Origin: Glebionis coronaria
Lineage: Eukaryota > Streptophyta > Magnoliopsida > Asterales > Asteraceae
NCBI GenBank assembly: GCA_025667525.1
Contig: CM046874.1
Coordinates: forward strand, 664,162,963-664,226,962
DNA length: 64,000 nucleotides
Direction of reading: 5' to 3'
Both the position numbers and the translations under genes were made by a program. Below, in pieces: positions 11,337 through 23,916 of this stretch. Position 1 is the stretch's first letter; each line of letters opens with the position of its first letter. The notes beneath the pieces are model-generated. The model searched no databases. It was not told the origin of the DNA and worked only from the letters and a program-made list of their open reading frames with translations.

Positions 11337-12068
11337 TGTCAAAAAAGCTGATCCGACCCGAACTCAACCCAAGTATATTCGGGTCGGGTTACTCGGGTAC
11401 AAATTATTCCGGTTAATCGGGCCAACCCGACTAACCCTAATTAAAAATCAGTCGGTATCGGGCAATTTGTTTTTGTGTAACTCGGGTTTGGGTCAACCCG
11501 ATTGACCCGAGTAAGATTTTTTTAGAAAAGTATATAATTTATATTTAAAAAGGGTCAAAATAAGTTTTTGTTTTATCCAACTCTGTTGACCCGAATTGAC
11601 CGACCTGAGTAGACCCGACACGAATAAACACGAATCCTTGTAACCCGAGTTCAAATCGGGTCAGGTTTGGGTAACTTATTTCCAGCCTTGACCCAAATTG
11701 GACCCGACCCGATTGACCCGAATAAGGGTGGGAATCGGGTCGGGTTAAGTCGGGTCAAGGCTCACAAAATCATACCTAAACCCGAGTCTAATTAAAACTT
11801 GGGTCAGTCGGGTTCGGGTTAATTCGGGTCGGGTGAACTCGGGTTCGGGTGAACCCGACTATAAGAAAATAATCTAGAAAGTGGCTAATTTAAGTATTAT
11901 TACAATGTAAAATGTCTTATTCGAGTCGGGGGTCAAATTGGGTCGGGTCAATTCGGGTTAAGCCTAAAAAATATAAACCCGAACCGGAGTCTAATTAGAA
12001 CTCAGGTCAATTCGGGTCAACTTTTTCGACACCCATAGACCCGAACCATACCCGATTCCCACCCCTAG
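11337..12068. mobile_element. Two adjacent TCGGG-rich MITEs (hAT-like)
   Basis: The region is made of degenerate GGGTCGGGTT and its complement AACCCGACCC. A first unit starts TAGGGCTGTC (about 11337) and ends near 11690 at a CAGCCTTG end. A second starts AAGGGTGGGAATCGGGT (about 11726) and ends ACCCGATTCCCACCCCTAG (about 12067), a clear inverted pair. The composition matches the element at 57707-58157, which has a clean 8-bp duplication. Here the flanks show no exact duplication. No coding capacity. Confidence 0.6.
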
Positions 12069-12294
12069 ACACAAAGTTTATAAAATTATATGCTAATTTA
12101 TGTAGTTTTGAAAATCAGACTGGACCATAGATTCAAACAGGAACAAGAGTGGCCACCGGTTCGGATATCAAATAAAATTTGTTCCAAATCAATATAGAGA
12201 AATTCGTCCGAAAATTATAAAAATAAATGAACCAGACCTAATCGACATTATTTTCAAACTGGTTAATCACATGGTACCCCTCGTCGCATCACGC

Positions 12295-12301
12295 TATAAA
12301 A
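12295..12301 (+). promoter_or_regulatory. Putative TATA box of the PRHA gene
   Basis: TATAAAA lies about 200 bases upstream of a leader exon that ends in a good splice donor. The following CCGG/CAACAGCAGCAAC sequence looks like a plant 5' leader. The start of transcription would be near 12325. Position and motif only. Confidence 0.5.
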
Positions 12302-12639
12302 CCGGTCCATATTCATCAACCCGGTTTACTAAACCGGATCCACCACAATACCGGCGACCATTAACAACAGCAGCAACTCAAAACCAGAAGTGACTCCAGT
12401 TAGTTAGTTAGTTTAGTTACTGTCCACCTAACATTTAACTATATCTTCATTTTCAACTAATCTCAATCGATTTGCATTTATATAATCACCTTACTCAGAA
12501 AGGTACTAATCCTTTTTTTAATTTTTTTTTAATTTTATAAATTTATTATATGTTATTGGATTGTAAAACTCTATGCCCTAGAAATGTTGATTAATTAATT
12601 GTCTGATCCCTAATTTTATAAATTTATATGCGCGTTTGC

Positions 12640-13960
12640 AGTAGGTCTTTCTAGAAGCAGTCTTTGGGGGTGTTTGGTTTGGCTTATATAATGTAAGTTC
12701 ATTTTGGCTTATATAACATAAGCTCCAATTTTGTGGCTTATTTGGAGGTTTATGGGGGGCGTATATAAGTTTATTATATCATGATAAACTTATATAAGCC
12801 CCTAAGTCTCAAAACAAGCCACAAAATTGGGGCTTACGTTATATAAGCTCAAAATAAACCATATTTTGGCTTATATTTCATAAACCCTAATTTTTTAAGA
12901 TTACTGGTGACTTATGGGCTTATATAAGTTTATTATATCATAACAAACTTAGATAAGCTCATAAGTCTCCAAATAAGCCACAAATTTGAGGCTTATGTTA
13001 TATAAGCCGAAGTTGGCTTACGTTATATAAGCTAAAACAAACAGCCCCTTTGTATGTACAGTTGGTTAGGGGTAGCGGTAGTGTCACCTTTTGTTATGGA
13101 TTTTAGAACCGCACTTGTTACATAAGCGGGGGAGGTCTTTCCGGAAACAGTCTCTCTTTACCTTTATGTTGGGGGTAGGGGTAGAGGTATTACTGTCTGC
13201 GTCATTACACGTATCTGTAACTGATTTTTAAATAAGACGGAGGTCTTTCTAGAAGGAGTCTCTCTACCTTTGTGTATGGGTGTTACTGTCTACATCTTTA
13301 TTTGTAGTACAGTCGACTTTAAGTATTTTACTAGTATCACCTATTGTTATAAATTTTTGGATAATGATTTGGAGGCCTAAAAAACGTGGCTAAATAGATG
13401 TGGTAATAAGTTATTGTTTGTGAAGAAGAGGGTTCCCCGGCTGTTGCGATAGGTCTAGACGTATAATTAGGCATATCAATGGTAGAGAGACTGCTTCTAG
13501 AAAAGTGCACTTCTTAAGAGTTAGACATACCAAAATTAGAGAGACAGCTTCTAGAGGTGCTCTTTGGAACTACACTTTTTTACATAGGGTATGTTTGGCA
13601 AAACTAGCCGTACCGTAGCAGTTAGCAGTAGCGGCAAACAGTATGAGTTAGTGGTAGTTGTTTTTATAAAAGCGGGGCTTCAAAGCTTGACTAAGAGAAA
13701 GTGTTTTGCAACGTAGCTGTATGTGTGATTTGAAAGTGTAAATTGACGTAAAGGCTAAACGCTTCTTCAAGTAGCACTGTATTAATTAACAAAACGCTAA
13801 GCACTCCTTGCCAAACGAGCTGTCAATTTGAACCGCTAAATGCTCCAAAACACTCTTAAAAGCTCCTCGCCAGACATATCCATAAGCCATAGGTCTTTCT
13901 CGAAGCAGTTTCTCTACTTTTGAGTAGGGGTAGGGGTAATACCGTCTGCATCATACGTCC
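12640..13960 (+). repeat. Dispersed GGTCTTTCNNGAAGCAGTCTC repeat, four partial copies
   Basis: Near 12643, 13135, 13248 and 13893 the sequence GGTCTTTCTAGAAGCAGTCT, or a variant, is followed in the last three by TCTCTAC, a GGGGTAGGGGTA block and ACTGTCTGC. This text is widespread in plant genomes and resembles SINE-related or other dispersed repeats. I recognise the text, not its exact class. The copies flank the MITE and probably arose by repeated insertion or local duplication in the leader intron. Confidence 0.5.
12666..13048. mobile_element. MITE with GGGGTGTTTGG ends in PRHA leader intron
   Basis: The left end GGGGTGTTTGGTTTGGCTTA and the right end, read on the other strand, GGGGCTGTTTGTTTTAGCTT are inverted repeats that continue with TATATAANGTAAG. 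Inside, GGCTTATATAA words alternate on both strands. The palindrome around TTTATTATATCATGATAAA (near 12770-12790) recurs in decayed form near 12917-12956, so the body is itself partly duplicated. No coding capacity. No clean target-site duplication seen. hAT-type is a guess from the end sequence. Confidence 0.6.
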
Positions 13961-14579
13961 CTCGTACACTGCACACCCGGGGGATTGGGTATTGTTATTC
14001 ATGAATTATATTTGTTAATATGCTTAATTGATGCTGTAGTTTATTGCTACTCGTTAGTAGGGAATAGTGTGTGAAAATTGATTAGTTTGGTATAGAAATT
14101 CGCGTTTGAATTTGGTTTAGTTGAGTTAGATTACTGATTTTGGCATAGTAAGTCTGGTACATCGTGCAGTTATGTTGAATATATGGATTGCCAATTGCGT
14201 TGGTGTAATTGCGTGTGAAATACCTGTTTAAAAGTTTGAAATTATAGTCGTTTTCATAATCGTTATTTTGCTGCTTGATTTGAGTCCGTGTATGGGGCGA
14301 TTAGGATTGTTTGATATCCTGCTTATCAGCAAAAGCAGATTAGCAGCTTAAGAGATTAAACTTGTAGACATGGTGTATGGGTTCAAGTATTTGAGTCTTT
14401 CTTTGATTACCTTTTCAGGAGTAGAGAGAAGGTTAGGGGTCATTGATTGAAGCTTTTAAGGGTATATTTGAAGGTAAATAGTCCAATTTTATACCAAATT
14501 AAGATGATAAGCAGCTCCCATCCTTGCTTTAAAATATTTACTTTACATGTGTAACTCACTTGTTTCGTTTGTTAGTTGG

Positions 14580-14591
14580 ATGCATAGATAA
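14580..14591 (+). other. Tiny upstream ORF in PRHA leader
   Basis: ATG CAT AGA TAA lies in the second leader exon and ends 5 bases before the PRHA start codon. It encodes only Met-His-Arg. Such minimal upstream frames can reduce translation of the main frame. The effect here is inference. Confidence 0.45.
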
Positions 14592-14596
14592 TAAGC

Positions 14597-17500
14597 ATGA
14601 GCGGAGAAGGGACGGAAGAGACTCACAAGAATATTAGAAAACTGTTGCATTCGAAAAACATTACCAAACGATCAATAAAACGAAAATCTCATGGGAACAC
14701 TCAGAGTACGCCAATGTCTAAGAAAAAGGTCGTAGACTATCTAACTAACAGCAAAAGGAATGACTGTAAACATAGAAATGTTTCTCACAAACCAACCAAA
14801 TCCTTGAGTATGGCGTCTTTAGAGAATGAGCAAAATCAGGCTGCAACTGGTTCGGACGAAAATGCAAATTTTGAAAAGGAAAATTTTACTTCTGAGAATA
14901 TTAAGCGGAGGCGAAACCGAAAGCGAAAGCAAAAAACGGCGAACAACAAAGTTGAAATCGACGAAGCTGCCAAGCTGCAAAGGAGGACGAGGTACCTTCT
15001 CGTTAAAATGAGAATTGAACAGAACCTTATAGATGCATACTCAACTGAAGGCTGGAAAGGTCAGAGGTATATATACTTTTTAGTTTTTGTCTTATTTTAT
15101 CCAAAAAGTTCGTTCTGAACACAATATGCACCCACTATTGTAGTTGTTCTGATATATCCTTTTAACACTTTGGATTCAGTCGAGAAAAGATAAAGCCTGA
15201 AAGAGAACTTCAAAGAGCCAAGAAGCAGATACGACAATGTAAACTTGGACTCCGTGATGCCTTGCACCAGCTGGAGTTACTCAGCTCAGATGGATCCATT
15301 GACGAATCTGTAATAGGTTCAGATGGAGCTGTACATCATGACTATGTACGTGTCGTGTGTTCACATTGGCCAATTACAAGTCCCTACTATATATGCCTTA
15401 CAGCTCGATAGTTCAATGTAGTTATTTGAAATGAATAGCATGTTTTGAGAACTTAGTTTTTAGAACTCAAAAAGCCAACTAGCACCTCTCAGTTCCTCAT
15501 AAAAACTGGGAAGAATAATTGAACAAAACATCTCATTGCCTTTCCAATATATGTATGTTTTTACAGTTTTTGTTTCATTATTAACCCTGTAATGGCATAA
15601 GCATGTCTCCATTTTTCAGATATATTCTAATTTCTCTCTTTTCTCAACTACGATCATATTAATAATGATTTGGTTACTTGTTATATTTAGATACTCTGTG
15701 CCAAGTGTAAGCTTGGTGAGGCATTTCCGGATAACGATATAATACTGTGTGATGGGACTTGCAATTGTGCATTTCATCAAATGTGCATTGACCCTCCTCT
15801 TCTAACCAAAAACAGTAAGCTCTTCTTAAATCTTACCTCTTATCTCATCTTGCCGAATGATCGATTTTACTTTTTTCTAAAACATTATTCATATGTTATT
15901 TATATGATTTTTCCAGTTCCTCCAGGAGACCAAGGTTGGTTTTGTAAATATTGCGTATGTAAGACTGAAATCATAGATGCAATGAATGCACACCTGGGAA
16001 CAAGCTATACCAATGACAGCAATTGGCAGGTTGGTAGTATTAGTATTTCAGTATGTCGCTCCTTGTCACGAGTCCCCTTCATAGAAATTGTCTCTCTCTG
16101 TCCAATTAGGATGTCACGAGATATTCATATGATAGTATGCTGCTACTGTCAATCAACCATTAAACTCTCTCTCTATAATTCAAATATCCCATGACTAATT
16201 TAGAGTTTGTTTCCCTCCTTTGATTTGTATGTGCTGCATTACTCATCAGAACCTTACATGTTAGATCTACTTTATAGGCTACCACTTAAAAAGGGGTTGG
16301 ATTGAATAATACGTCAAAAAGGTTTACGAGTTTGAATTTATGGGTCAATTTGAGTAATCTTTTGGAGTGAATATTGGGCCATATGTCACGTGGGTCGGGT
16401 TTAGAAACACATTATAACGTGACAGCAATAAGTAAAAGCCATAATACAATAGTTTCTTCACGAATAGAATTGTAAGTTACATATAAACATTAAACATTTA
16501 TTGCGTCCATTCAGATTGAGTTTATTTGATTTTCTTTACAAGAGTACTTTGTGATACTAAAAGTATCTTTTGCTTTGAAAATAAAGAACTATCGTATAAG
16601 CTATTTGGTTTTATAAAAAGTTTTAAATCCTTCTCTAATCTACAACACTAGTTTTTATTGTTTATTTGAAGTCATAGAAACATATTTGAAGCTAACATAT
16701 CTTAATATGACGTCTTTTCCAGACGTACTTGAAAGTTTTCAAAAATGACTCCTATATTTTGTCCTAAATAGTATGTGTATTCTTCATAGGACAAGAAAAG
16801 TTTGAGTTGAGAATAGCTTAAAGTGTGTTATGACTAGTATGGTTGGTGTATAGTGTACTAACAGAGATAGATTTTGATTTTCACTGCGCCCAAGTATATA
16901 TTGAGTACCACAACAATTCCTTTCCAACTCATTTTTAAATTCAAATTGAATAATCAATTGTGATTATTTTGTAGAATGCAATGATATTTTCATGCTATGG
17001 GAGTTAGAACCTCATAAAAGTGCATTGCTAAAAATTTTCTTGCTACTTTCATTAATTTGAAGAACATAATCAGATGGTTTTTTGAACAGGAGATATTTAA
17101 GGTTGAAGCCTCATTACCTGATGACGGGGATACTATACTTGATCAAGAAGATTGGCCGTCAGATGAATCTGGAGATGATGATTATGATCCAGACAGAGTA
17201 GAAAAACGTGAAAACAGTTGCAGCAACGGCCAAGTTTGCTCTGATGGTGAATCTTCTAATGATGACACCACCAGTAACTACAGTTTACAGTCATTAGAGG
17301 ATGAAGATCTTGATGATGAATCTCTGAAGTTAAGTATAACTATGGGTCTCGAAACCACCTCCAATGACGTTATAGGCCCGGGTTCTGGTTCTGGTTCAGA
17401 TGGTGACTTCATGAGTGGCCGCCGACAACGTCAATCTGTTGATTACAGGAAGCTTTTTGACGTAAGCACAATGCTTATTTATAACCTAAGTTGTATATGT

Positions 17501-20189
17501 GATTTTTTACTGTATATTTTTTTTTTCTTTAAAGCATAAAGCTTGTGCAATGTTAGAAGAAAAAAAGATGGACTGCAGTTCTGCTTGAGTTTATCAGTTT
17601 ATGGTCCGTGCATGCTTAGCTCTTTTTATGAGACAGAGATCTAGGTATCCTCTTTGCACTTGATTGCTGTTAAATAAAGGCAGTCATATGTAGAGGCGGT
17701 GAAATAGTGGGTTGGGCAGGTTGTTTAGCGTTCAGATGCAAGCATGTAATTTGTGTTCGGTAGTAACAGGTCTGGTTGGGTCGACCCAAGTTACTTTTTG
17801 TACCAAATTATTTCTAATTCAAATAATTCGTGTCAAATATGATTGTGATATTTATGTTATAATATAAATTATATTTTTTTAGATAAGATGATTTAGGAGA
17901 TTTTGTTCATGACACTGTTTGCAACTGTTAACCTGGTTAACTATTCCAATAAACGTATGTTGTTTCTCATATTAATAACCAAGGAGTTCAATACATCTGC
18001 TATGCTGAAAAGCAATGGCCATAGTTTTCATTTATTTATTTTTCCTTTTTCTCGTCCAAAAATAAACGTAGCACTAAAATGACTTACGTGTTAAGAGATA
18101 AGTTATTAGCATTTGTTATGTCTAATTATACAGGAAATGTTCGGAAAAGATGCTCTTGCTAACGAACAAGTAAGTGAAGATGAAGACTGGGGCCCCACTA
18201 ACAGAAAGCGGAGAGAAAAAGAGTCAGCTGCTGCAGCCAGCACTCTAATGGCTCTTTGTGAAACTGAGAAAAGTGTAAAAGATGTTGGTGGAGCAAAGGA
18301 TACGGTTAGGATAACGAACTTGAAACATGGAGCCCGAACGTCCGGCGATGACACTTCCATGGCTAACACAAACTTATTGTGCAAAGAGACCAAACGTTCA
18401 TTTTTTAGGCTTCCTGCTGATGCTGTAGAGGTACTTTCAATTGCTTTTACTATAGTACCAATTTTGACAAATTGCTAATAAAAGGGTCAATTTGGCTTGT
18501 GTGTTAGCTAAAAGGTTGACAGGTCAATTCGGGATAACTAGTTAAACAGGTTGTAAGTCGCTTAAACACTATTTTGAACCCCGTACAACCTCTGAAATTT
18601 CTGTATGTAATCACACTGGCCCAGCCTGTTTTACTAAACAAACGTCTAGATTGACCCATTGCCCAACTCTCCCAACCGGCCCATCTTGTCACCTATAGTT
18701 TTTCTACTCATGTGATTACTTAGTACTGTTCAGTGCTAGTGGCATTGGGTATTCTTAATTCTCTTCTTTGTGTATTATATCAGAAACTTCGGATTGTGTT
18801 TGCCACAAATCAACTCCCTTCGCGAGCTCTAAAAGAAGAACTTTCCAGTCAGTTAGGTCTTGATCCTGTGAAGGTAATTATTTTCTGGTACTTGTAGTCA
18901 AAGTCAAATTAAGAAATTTATATATCGGACCGTATGTTTCTATCTCAGTTAGAAACAGGTGCATTTTGACTTTGCTTTTCTTATCTTTTGCATTCAACTG
19001 GTTATCTTCCAAGCTTATGCACAGATCAGATAATATTGGTAGAACTTTTGTGAAATAAACAGACATGCATCCGTATAAGAAAGCCTTGGACTGATGTTTA
19101 CAGTTTACACACATAATTACAGTGTCATGAAAGTAATGTTAGACTGTTGACAAAAACTAAGTATGTTTTTTGGTTGATTATGAAGAACAACCTGAATATC
19201 TGGTGTCATTTTCACATAGAAGTATGATGGACTTTATGTCTCATTTCTCGTTTTTTTCAGGTGAACAAGTGGTTCAAAAATGCACGCTACCTATCTCTTA
19301 AAACCCAAAAGGTGAGTTTGTAGATGTTATGGTTCGTATTAATTAGTACCGCGGTGCTGTATTCGTATCGTATCGTATACTTTCATTGAGCATAACATAT
19401 CGCTGTCAGAGATTTAAACTTCCAAATCAGAGACACAAGTATAGTTTTGGAAGTCAATCACCAAGCTTAGAAAAACCTCATTGTCCAGATTTGATGCTTT
19501 TATGTCCAAGATTTGATGCTTCCATTTATTTTTTTCAGTTGACATATATATAGTTACTAGTATATTATAGTAGGATTGGGTTTTTTTTATTTCTTTCGGT
19601 TCGTAAACTTGTATGTTTGACAATAGATACTTTTATGTCCAAAACTATTTAATGCTGTTATAAAACTATTTTGTGATATATGTATCATGGGTGAGGTTAT
19701 TTTTAGAACCAAATGAATGTACAAAACTGCGAGAACCACCTTTTTACACTTCAAATGCACACGTATTTTCACCGTGTTGGTTCACTAGGTAGACGTACAT
19801 GGATTTTCATTGTCTTAGGTCACTAGGTACATGTAGCCTAGGACCATTCACATGTATTTTTTTCGTCTGTATCATAACTATATTTTCATTGGATAGTATG
19901 AAAACACATGTGCACTCTTCGTATCGCTAATCATACTCGGATCTATTATAACCAATAAAACAATTAGTAAACACTTAATTTAAACGTAACAATGAAAATA
20001 CATATGCATTGTTAAGAGTAAAAAGGTGGTTCTCGCAGTTGTGTACATTTTATTGGTTCTGAAAATAACCTCACACTATGTATCATTGCCATATTAATAT
20101 GATTTATCTAATAAAAAAATCTAGTAGACTTCATGCATTATAGTATTCGCTTTTGACCTGTTTAAACCTTTTGCCCCTGTTTCTATACT

Positions 20190-20233
<44 letters not shown>

Positions 20234-21940
20234 TGACATATTAGATATCAAACATAACCCAAGTCAACCCATTTATAAGAAAATGAGTCAAACGTGTCAC
20301 CAACAATGAAATCTAATCACTTATGTTTGAATTTCACGGGAAATATGCAGTTAGCTGAGGATATACCAACTCAATTTGACGATCCTTCAATATTAAAAGA
20401 ATGTGGATCAGAACCGGCGAAGAATGAATCTATTGACAAAACTCTACCCATGAATTTGCCGATAAATGTGGGCCATACACCAAATGACACGCGTCCAAAA
20501 AAATTCCGTAGGAGAAAGAATGCCAGCTCAGCAACTAGTACTGCAATGCAGCAGCAGGACGCTGGGGACTTGCATCTTTCAACATCAGTTAACAAGGTAC
20601 TTTTAGCTTTAAAATTTCCAATTATTATCTTGGCTATGAAAGATGCAATCTAAGATTCTTGCTAAGTATATAATTCTTTTTATGGAATCTAAGATTCTTA
20701 CTTAAGCAACAATTCGGGCATGTAAGCGGGGTTGGTAACACGTCAAATCGGGTAATTTTTCGGGTACAAGGGGAAACAAGCCAGACAGGTTCGGCCAAAA
20801 CACTTGATATCAAAAAAGTGAAATTAAAATAATATATAAATATTTTTTGTGTTACCACAAGACTCCCTATTCTATATTTTCTTAAAGAGTGGTAACATAT
20901 GGAGGTCTTAATTATCCACTTATTGAGGAGAGTAGTTTAAATGAGTCTCACAAGGTGTAGTGTGGTGTTGTGGATGGTGTTATGGAAAAAGTAGGTGCGA
21001 CGTCAGCAACCCACCCCATAACACCATAATCTTCATAACACCAGAAAAGTGGCTCCTTGGTTAACACCAGATTTCTGGTGTTATAGTGGTCCCACTTTTA
21101 ATAAAAGAATAATAAAGAACATAAAAAATTAAAATTAAAATTAAAAACCCACGGCGCGAGCCCACAACGCGAGCCAAGGTACAGTTCTTGCGCCGTGGAC
21201 TCGCGTTATGCCCACCATTTTGGGCTGGCAAATACGGCGCGAGGGGTATAACGCGAGGCACTGTATGGGTTATGGCGCCGTCGTTGTGGCGTTACGGCCA
21301 TGGCTTGAGCCATGGTTTGCCATACCAGGAGCTCTAAGAAGAAAATAAACACCCTAGTAGAGTTTTGAGGAGAAATGAGGTGCAATGCGTTAGATAATTT
21401 CATCCATAGAGGAGTCTAACATGTCAGATTAATAAAATTTATAGAAAACGTAAGCCAAAAAGTTATCGTGTCTACAGTTTGCCAGAGTATATGTTTAATG
21501 CAAAAACCTTCCAGCTTTTATTAACTATATTATTATTAAAAGGATATGGTTCTCGACGTTGGTTATCATATTCTATGATAAACAAAATAATTGCATGTCT
21601 TAACATCTTGTTGTTTGTCCGAAACTTTGTTAAGGTTGATGGTGGCGTAGATGTTGTAGAAAACGACGCAAGATTAAAGATGTTAGAAGATAACGTAAAC
21701 AAGAAAACAAATAATGCCGTAGTCATTGATGGCACTAGTGACGGTGGCGACCAACAAACAGCAACTGCAGCTGAAGCACACATGGAGAAACTTTGTTTTC
21801 TAAAGACAAAGTTAGAAAAACTTCAACAGGTATTACTCCTAAGAACACCAAATCGAAAAGCTAAAACGACAGCATCATCATCTATTGACCACAATGACAT
21901 CATCTTCTTTCCTGTTGCACATCTTAAGGAAAAATCCTGA
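14597..21940 (+). CDS. PRHA: Pathogenesis-related homeodomain protein A (PHD finger + homeodomain)
   Basis: Nuclear DNA- and chromatin-binding protein of the plant PHD-finger homeodomain family. Exons: 14597-15066, 15180-15345, 15691-15814, 15917-16029, 17090-17461, 18134-18430, 18784-18873, 19261-19311, 20351-20596, 21635-21940. All introns are GT-AG and all phases agree, giving 744 aa with no stop. Order: basic N-terminus (1-130); conserved block with [20 protein letters not shown] (about 145-165); C4HC3 PHD finger (about 213-275: ILCAKC, CDGTC, FHQMC, GWFCKYC); acidic stretch (about 295-415); EMFGKDA and SEDEDWGP; homeodomain (about 503-561) with recognition helix [11 protein letters not shown]-terminal Leu-rich short coiled coil. 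The [15 protein letters not shown] and [10 protein letters not shown] blocks point to PRHA rather than its relative HAT3.1. The last acceptor (TTAAG before 21635) is the weakest junction. In Arabidopsis the gene was named for binding a defence gene promoter. Introns 1 and 8-9 are swollen by repeats. Confidence 0.88.
19689..20077. mobile_element. Mutator-like MITE in PRHA intron (9-bp TSD)
   Basis: About 57 bp at each end are inverted copies: GTGAGGTTATTTTTAGAACC, then ACTGCGAGAACCACCTTTTT on the left, mirrored on the right. The same 9 bases, ATGTATCAT, flank both ends (19680-19688 and 20078-20086). A 9-bp duplication with long inverted ends is the signature of Mutator-like elements. The 389-bp body has no transposase. 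Confidence 0.85.
20192..20230 (+). repeat. Poly-C tract of 39 bases
   Basis: An unbroken run of 39 C lies in a PRHA intron about 120 bases before an exon. It follows TTGCCCCTGTTTCTATACTTG. Such C runs can form i-motif or, on the other strand, G-quadruplex structures. The exact length is also what sequencing gets wrong most often. Confidence 0.95.
20955..21400. mobile_element. GC-rich MITE-like element in PRHA intron
   Basis: The segment differs sharply from its AT-rich surroundings. It has GGTGTTATGG and its inverse CCATAACACC, a near-perfect palindrome AACACCAGATTTCTGGTGTT (21062-21081), and repeated GGCGCGAG/ACGCGAG words. It shares CCATGGCTTGAGCCATGG-type sequence with the element at 28583-28922, on the opposite strand. 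Edges are approximate. The family could be PIF/Harbinger-like, but I see no clean duplication. Confidence 0.5.
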
Positions 21941-23916
21941 ATTTGCACATACTTAATCATCAGTGCCCCTTGCCTCACCTTGTATTGTATTAAGAGTTAA
22001 ACCGGCTCTTTCATAATATAGTACACATTAATTATCTCGTTATTGAAACAAACCAAGTTGGGCTGACCAGTCCGAATTGACTCGCATATCGTTAGGTGAC
22101 AGTTCATTTTCAACTCGAGTCTTGTTCTCTCTTTGGTTCATTTAACACACAAGTAAACATTGCAAAACAAGATAGACAAAAAATGAAAACGACATAATTT
22201 ATTACTCATAAACGAGAGAAATAAATCTGTTAGTTAGCAGTTATTATGTTAACTATAACTACAGTCTGGAGTCGCAGTTATTATAAAATAAAAGAAATGA
22301 GCTTAATTATATAGCTCTGGCTCCTGACTAATGTAACGTACCGTAATGAACTTTAAGGCCAATAAAGAGTCATTAGGCGAACTAAAAACCTAGAAATAGG
22401 CATTTAATGTGTGGTCATATAAGATGCATAATTGAAACCCGTAATTAGTTTTTATGAGAGAGATTTCAATGTCTTTGACCAAAATATTGATTTCAAAATT
22501 TTGTTTTATTTGTTTCTCTAAGCATTTGTTGTTTTGGAACTCGTTGTATACTTTTTTGGATATGTTAACTGTAACTGAGACACCAGAGACTTCAGAGAGA
22601 TTATGAGTAGACTATGCATGAGCATTTTCAGATAAATGAAAATTCATGCGAATTCTTCCAACATTCATTGCCCTTTAATTTTGGAGGCCATATTATTCAA
22701 TACCATGCTGTGCTCAAATTCCTTACTAGACCCTAGCGAAAGGGAAGTCTACTACCGTACATGCTCATTCATTGTAGGCCTACCCAAGTCAAAATCATTC
22801 CGTTTATAATGGTGGGTTAATACCTCCTATCGTAAGTCATCTTTACCAATATATTTCTGATATGTGATGAGGGAGGGACCAACACTTTAAGCGTAGTAAA
22901 CGATATTAAACGTTTTAGTCAGGTTTTTAATTTGCTCTTTTCACTATGTAAAGTTGGTCCTGCTTATAGAGTTATAGGATCATCGTAACAAATAGAACCA
23001 TTATCATACTTATAAGGAGGCCGAGAGTTATCACATTGTGTACCATTAATGACTAAATGATCTAAAGAATAAAGTACCCCGCCACATGGAAAATGATTTG
23101 CTTGAATGCATTCCTATCATCAGATGAAATATGCGTATGTGGAAAATTATGTATAATCAGTATCCGGTTTTTGTAAGTGACACCTTTGAATCTCTACAGT
23201 TTGTATGTGCTCGGTTGAATTGCTTTAATTGTTCAATAATTCACGTTTGAATGTATCAGTTTGAACTGCGTTATTTGCTTACTTAAGGAACACTGCATAC
23301 CATTTAGTTGATAACCTCTATTTCACAATCTAGTTGAGGTTTTACTCGGGTAAAACTCATAATTGTTCATCTCAACAGTTAGTTATAAGTAGTGATGCGT
23401 AACTAACTGTCAGCAACTCAGTACATCTGAGTGTTTATTGAGTAAAATTTTGGGTTCACTGCACTAGCGAAAGTGTCATAAATAAATAGGTTAAAAATCT
23501 TTACTATGGCGCCGTTGCTTACACTTTTTATGCTAGAACATCAGGACTCTTGTGTGTCTGATATATATACTAGTAATAGAAAGCTGCTGATAAACATTAG
23601 CCTATGTATACACATACATTCAAATGCATGTTATAAACACAAATAGAAGACAAATCTCCAATTTTTTGGTATAAAACTTAATACTATTCAATTATCTCCT
23701 CTACAAATATGAAATGGAACAAAATTTATAACTGGCTTATACATAACAAAACTGTCGAATTCTCTCTCTTTACTCTCTTCTTAACTAACTCACCTCTCCT
23801 CAACAATACTACAAATTGTTGTGCAAAAAGAAAGAATTATAGGGTCTGGAAATGTAAAAATAAAAGTATTAGAACTAAACAATTGATTAACAGAAGATGA
23901 TGCAGTAAAATAGATG
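21941..23916. other. PRHA 3' region and intergenic spacer to CIA2 3' end
   Basis: The two genes converge. The PRHA 3' UTR probably ends by about 22050; no textbook AATAAA is placed with confidence. The rest is AT-rich with no open frame of note. The frame at 23709-23900 is probably chance. No RNA gene or repeat stands out. Confidence 0.45.

Larger units (their letters stand above)
12325..14596 (+). other. PRHA: PRHA 5' UTR: leader exon plus 2.1-kb leader intron
   Basis: A non-coding exon probably runs from about 12325 to 12502 and ends AG|GTACTAAT. The next good acceptor is TTTCGTTTGTTAG at 14575, 21 bases before the start codon at 14597. A leader intron of 12503-14575 is therefore inferred. 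Long leader introns often raise expression in plants. This one is loaded with a MITE (12666-13048) and a dispersed repeat (12640-13960). The AT-rich remainder (13960-14575) holds nothing else I can identify. Confidence 0.55.

Noticed and set aside
18106..18393. 95-codon minus-strand frame
   Set aside because: Shadow of a PRHA exon with correct splice borders on the plus strand.
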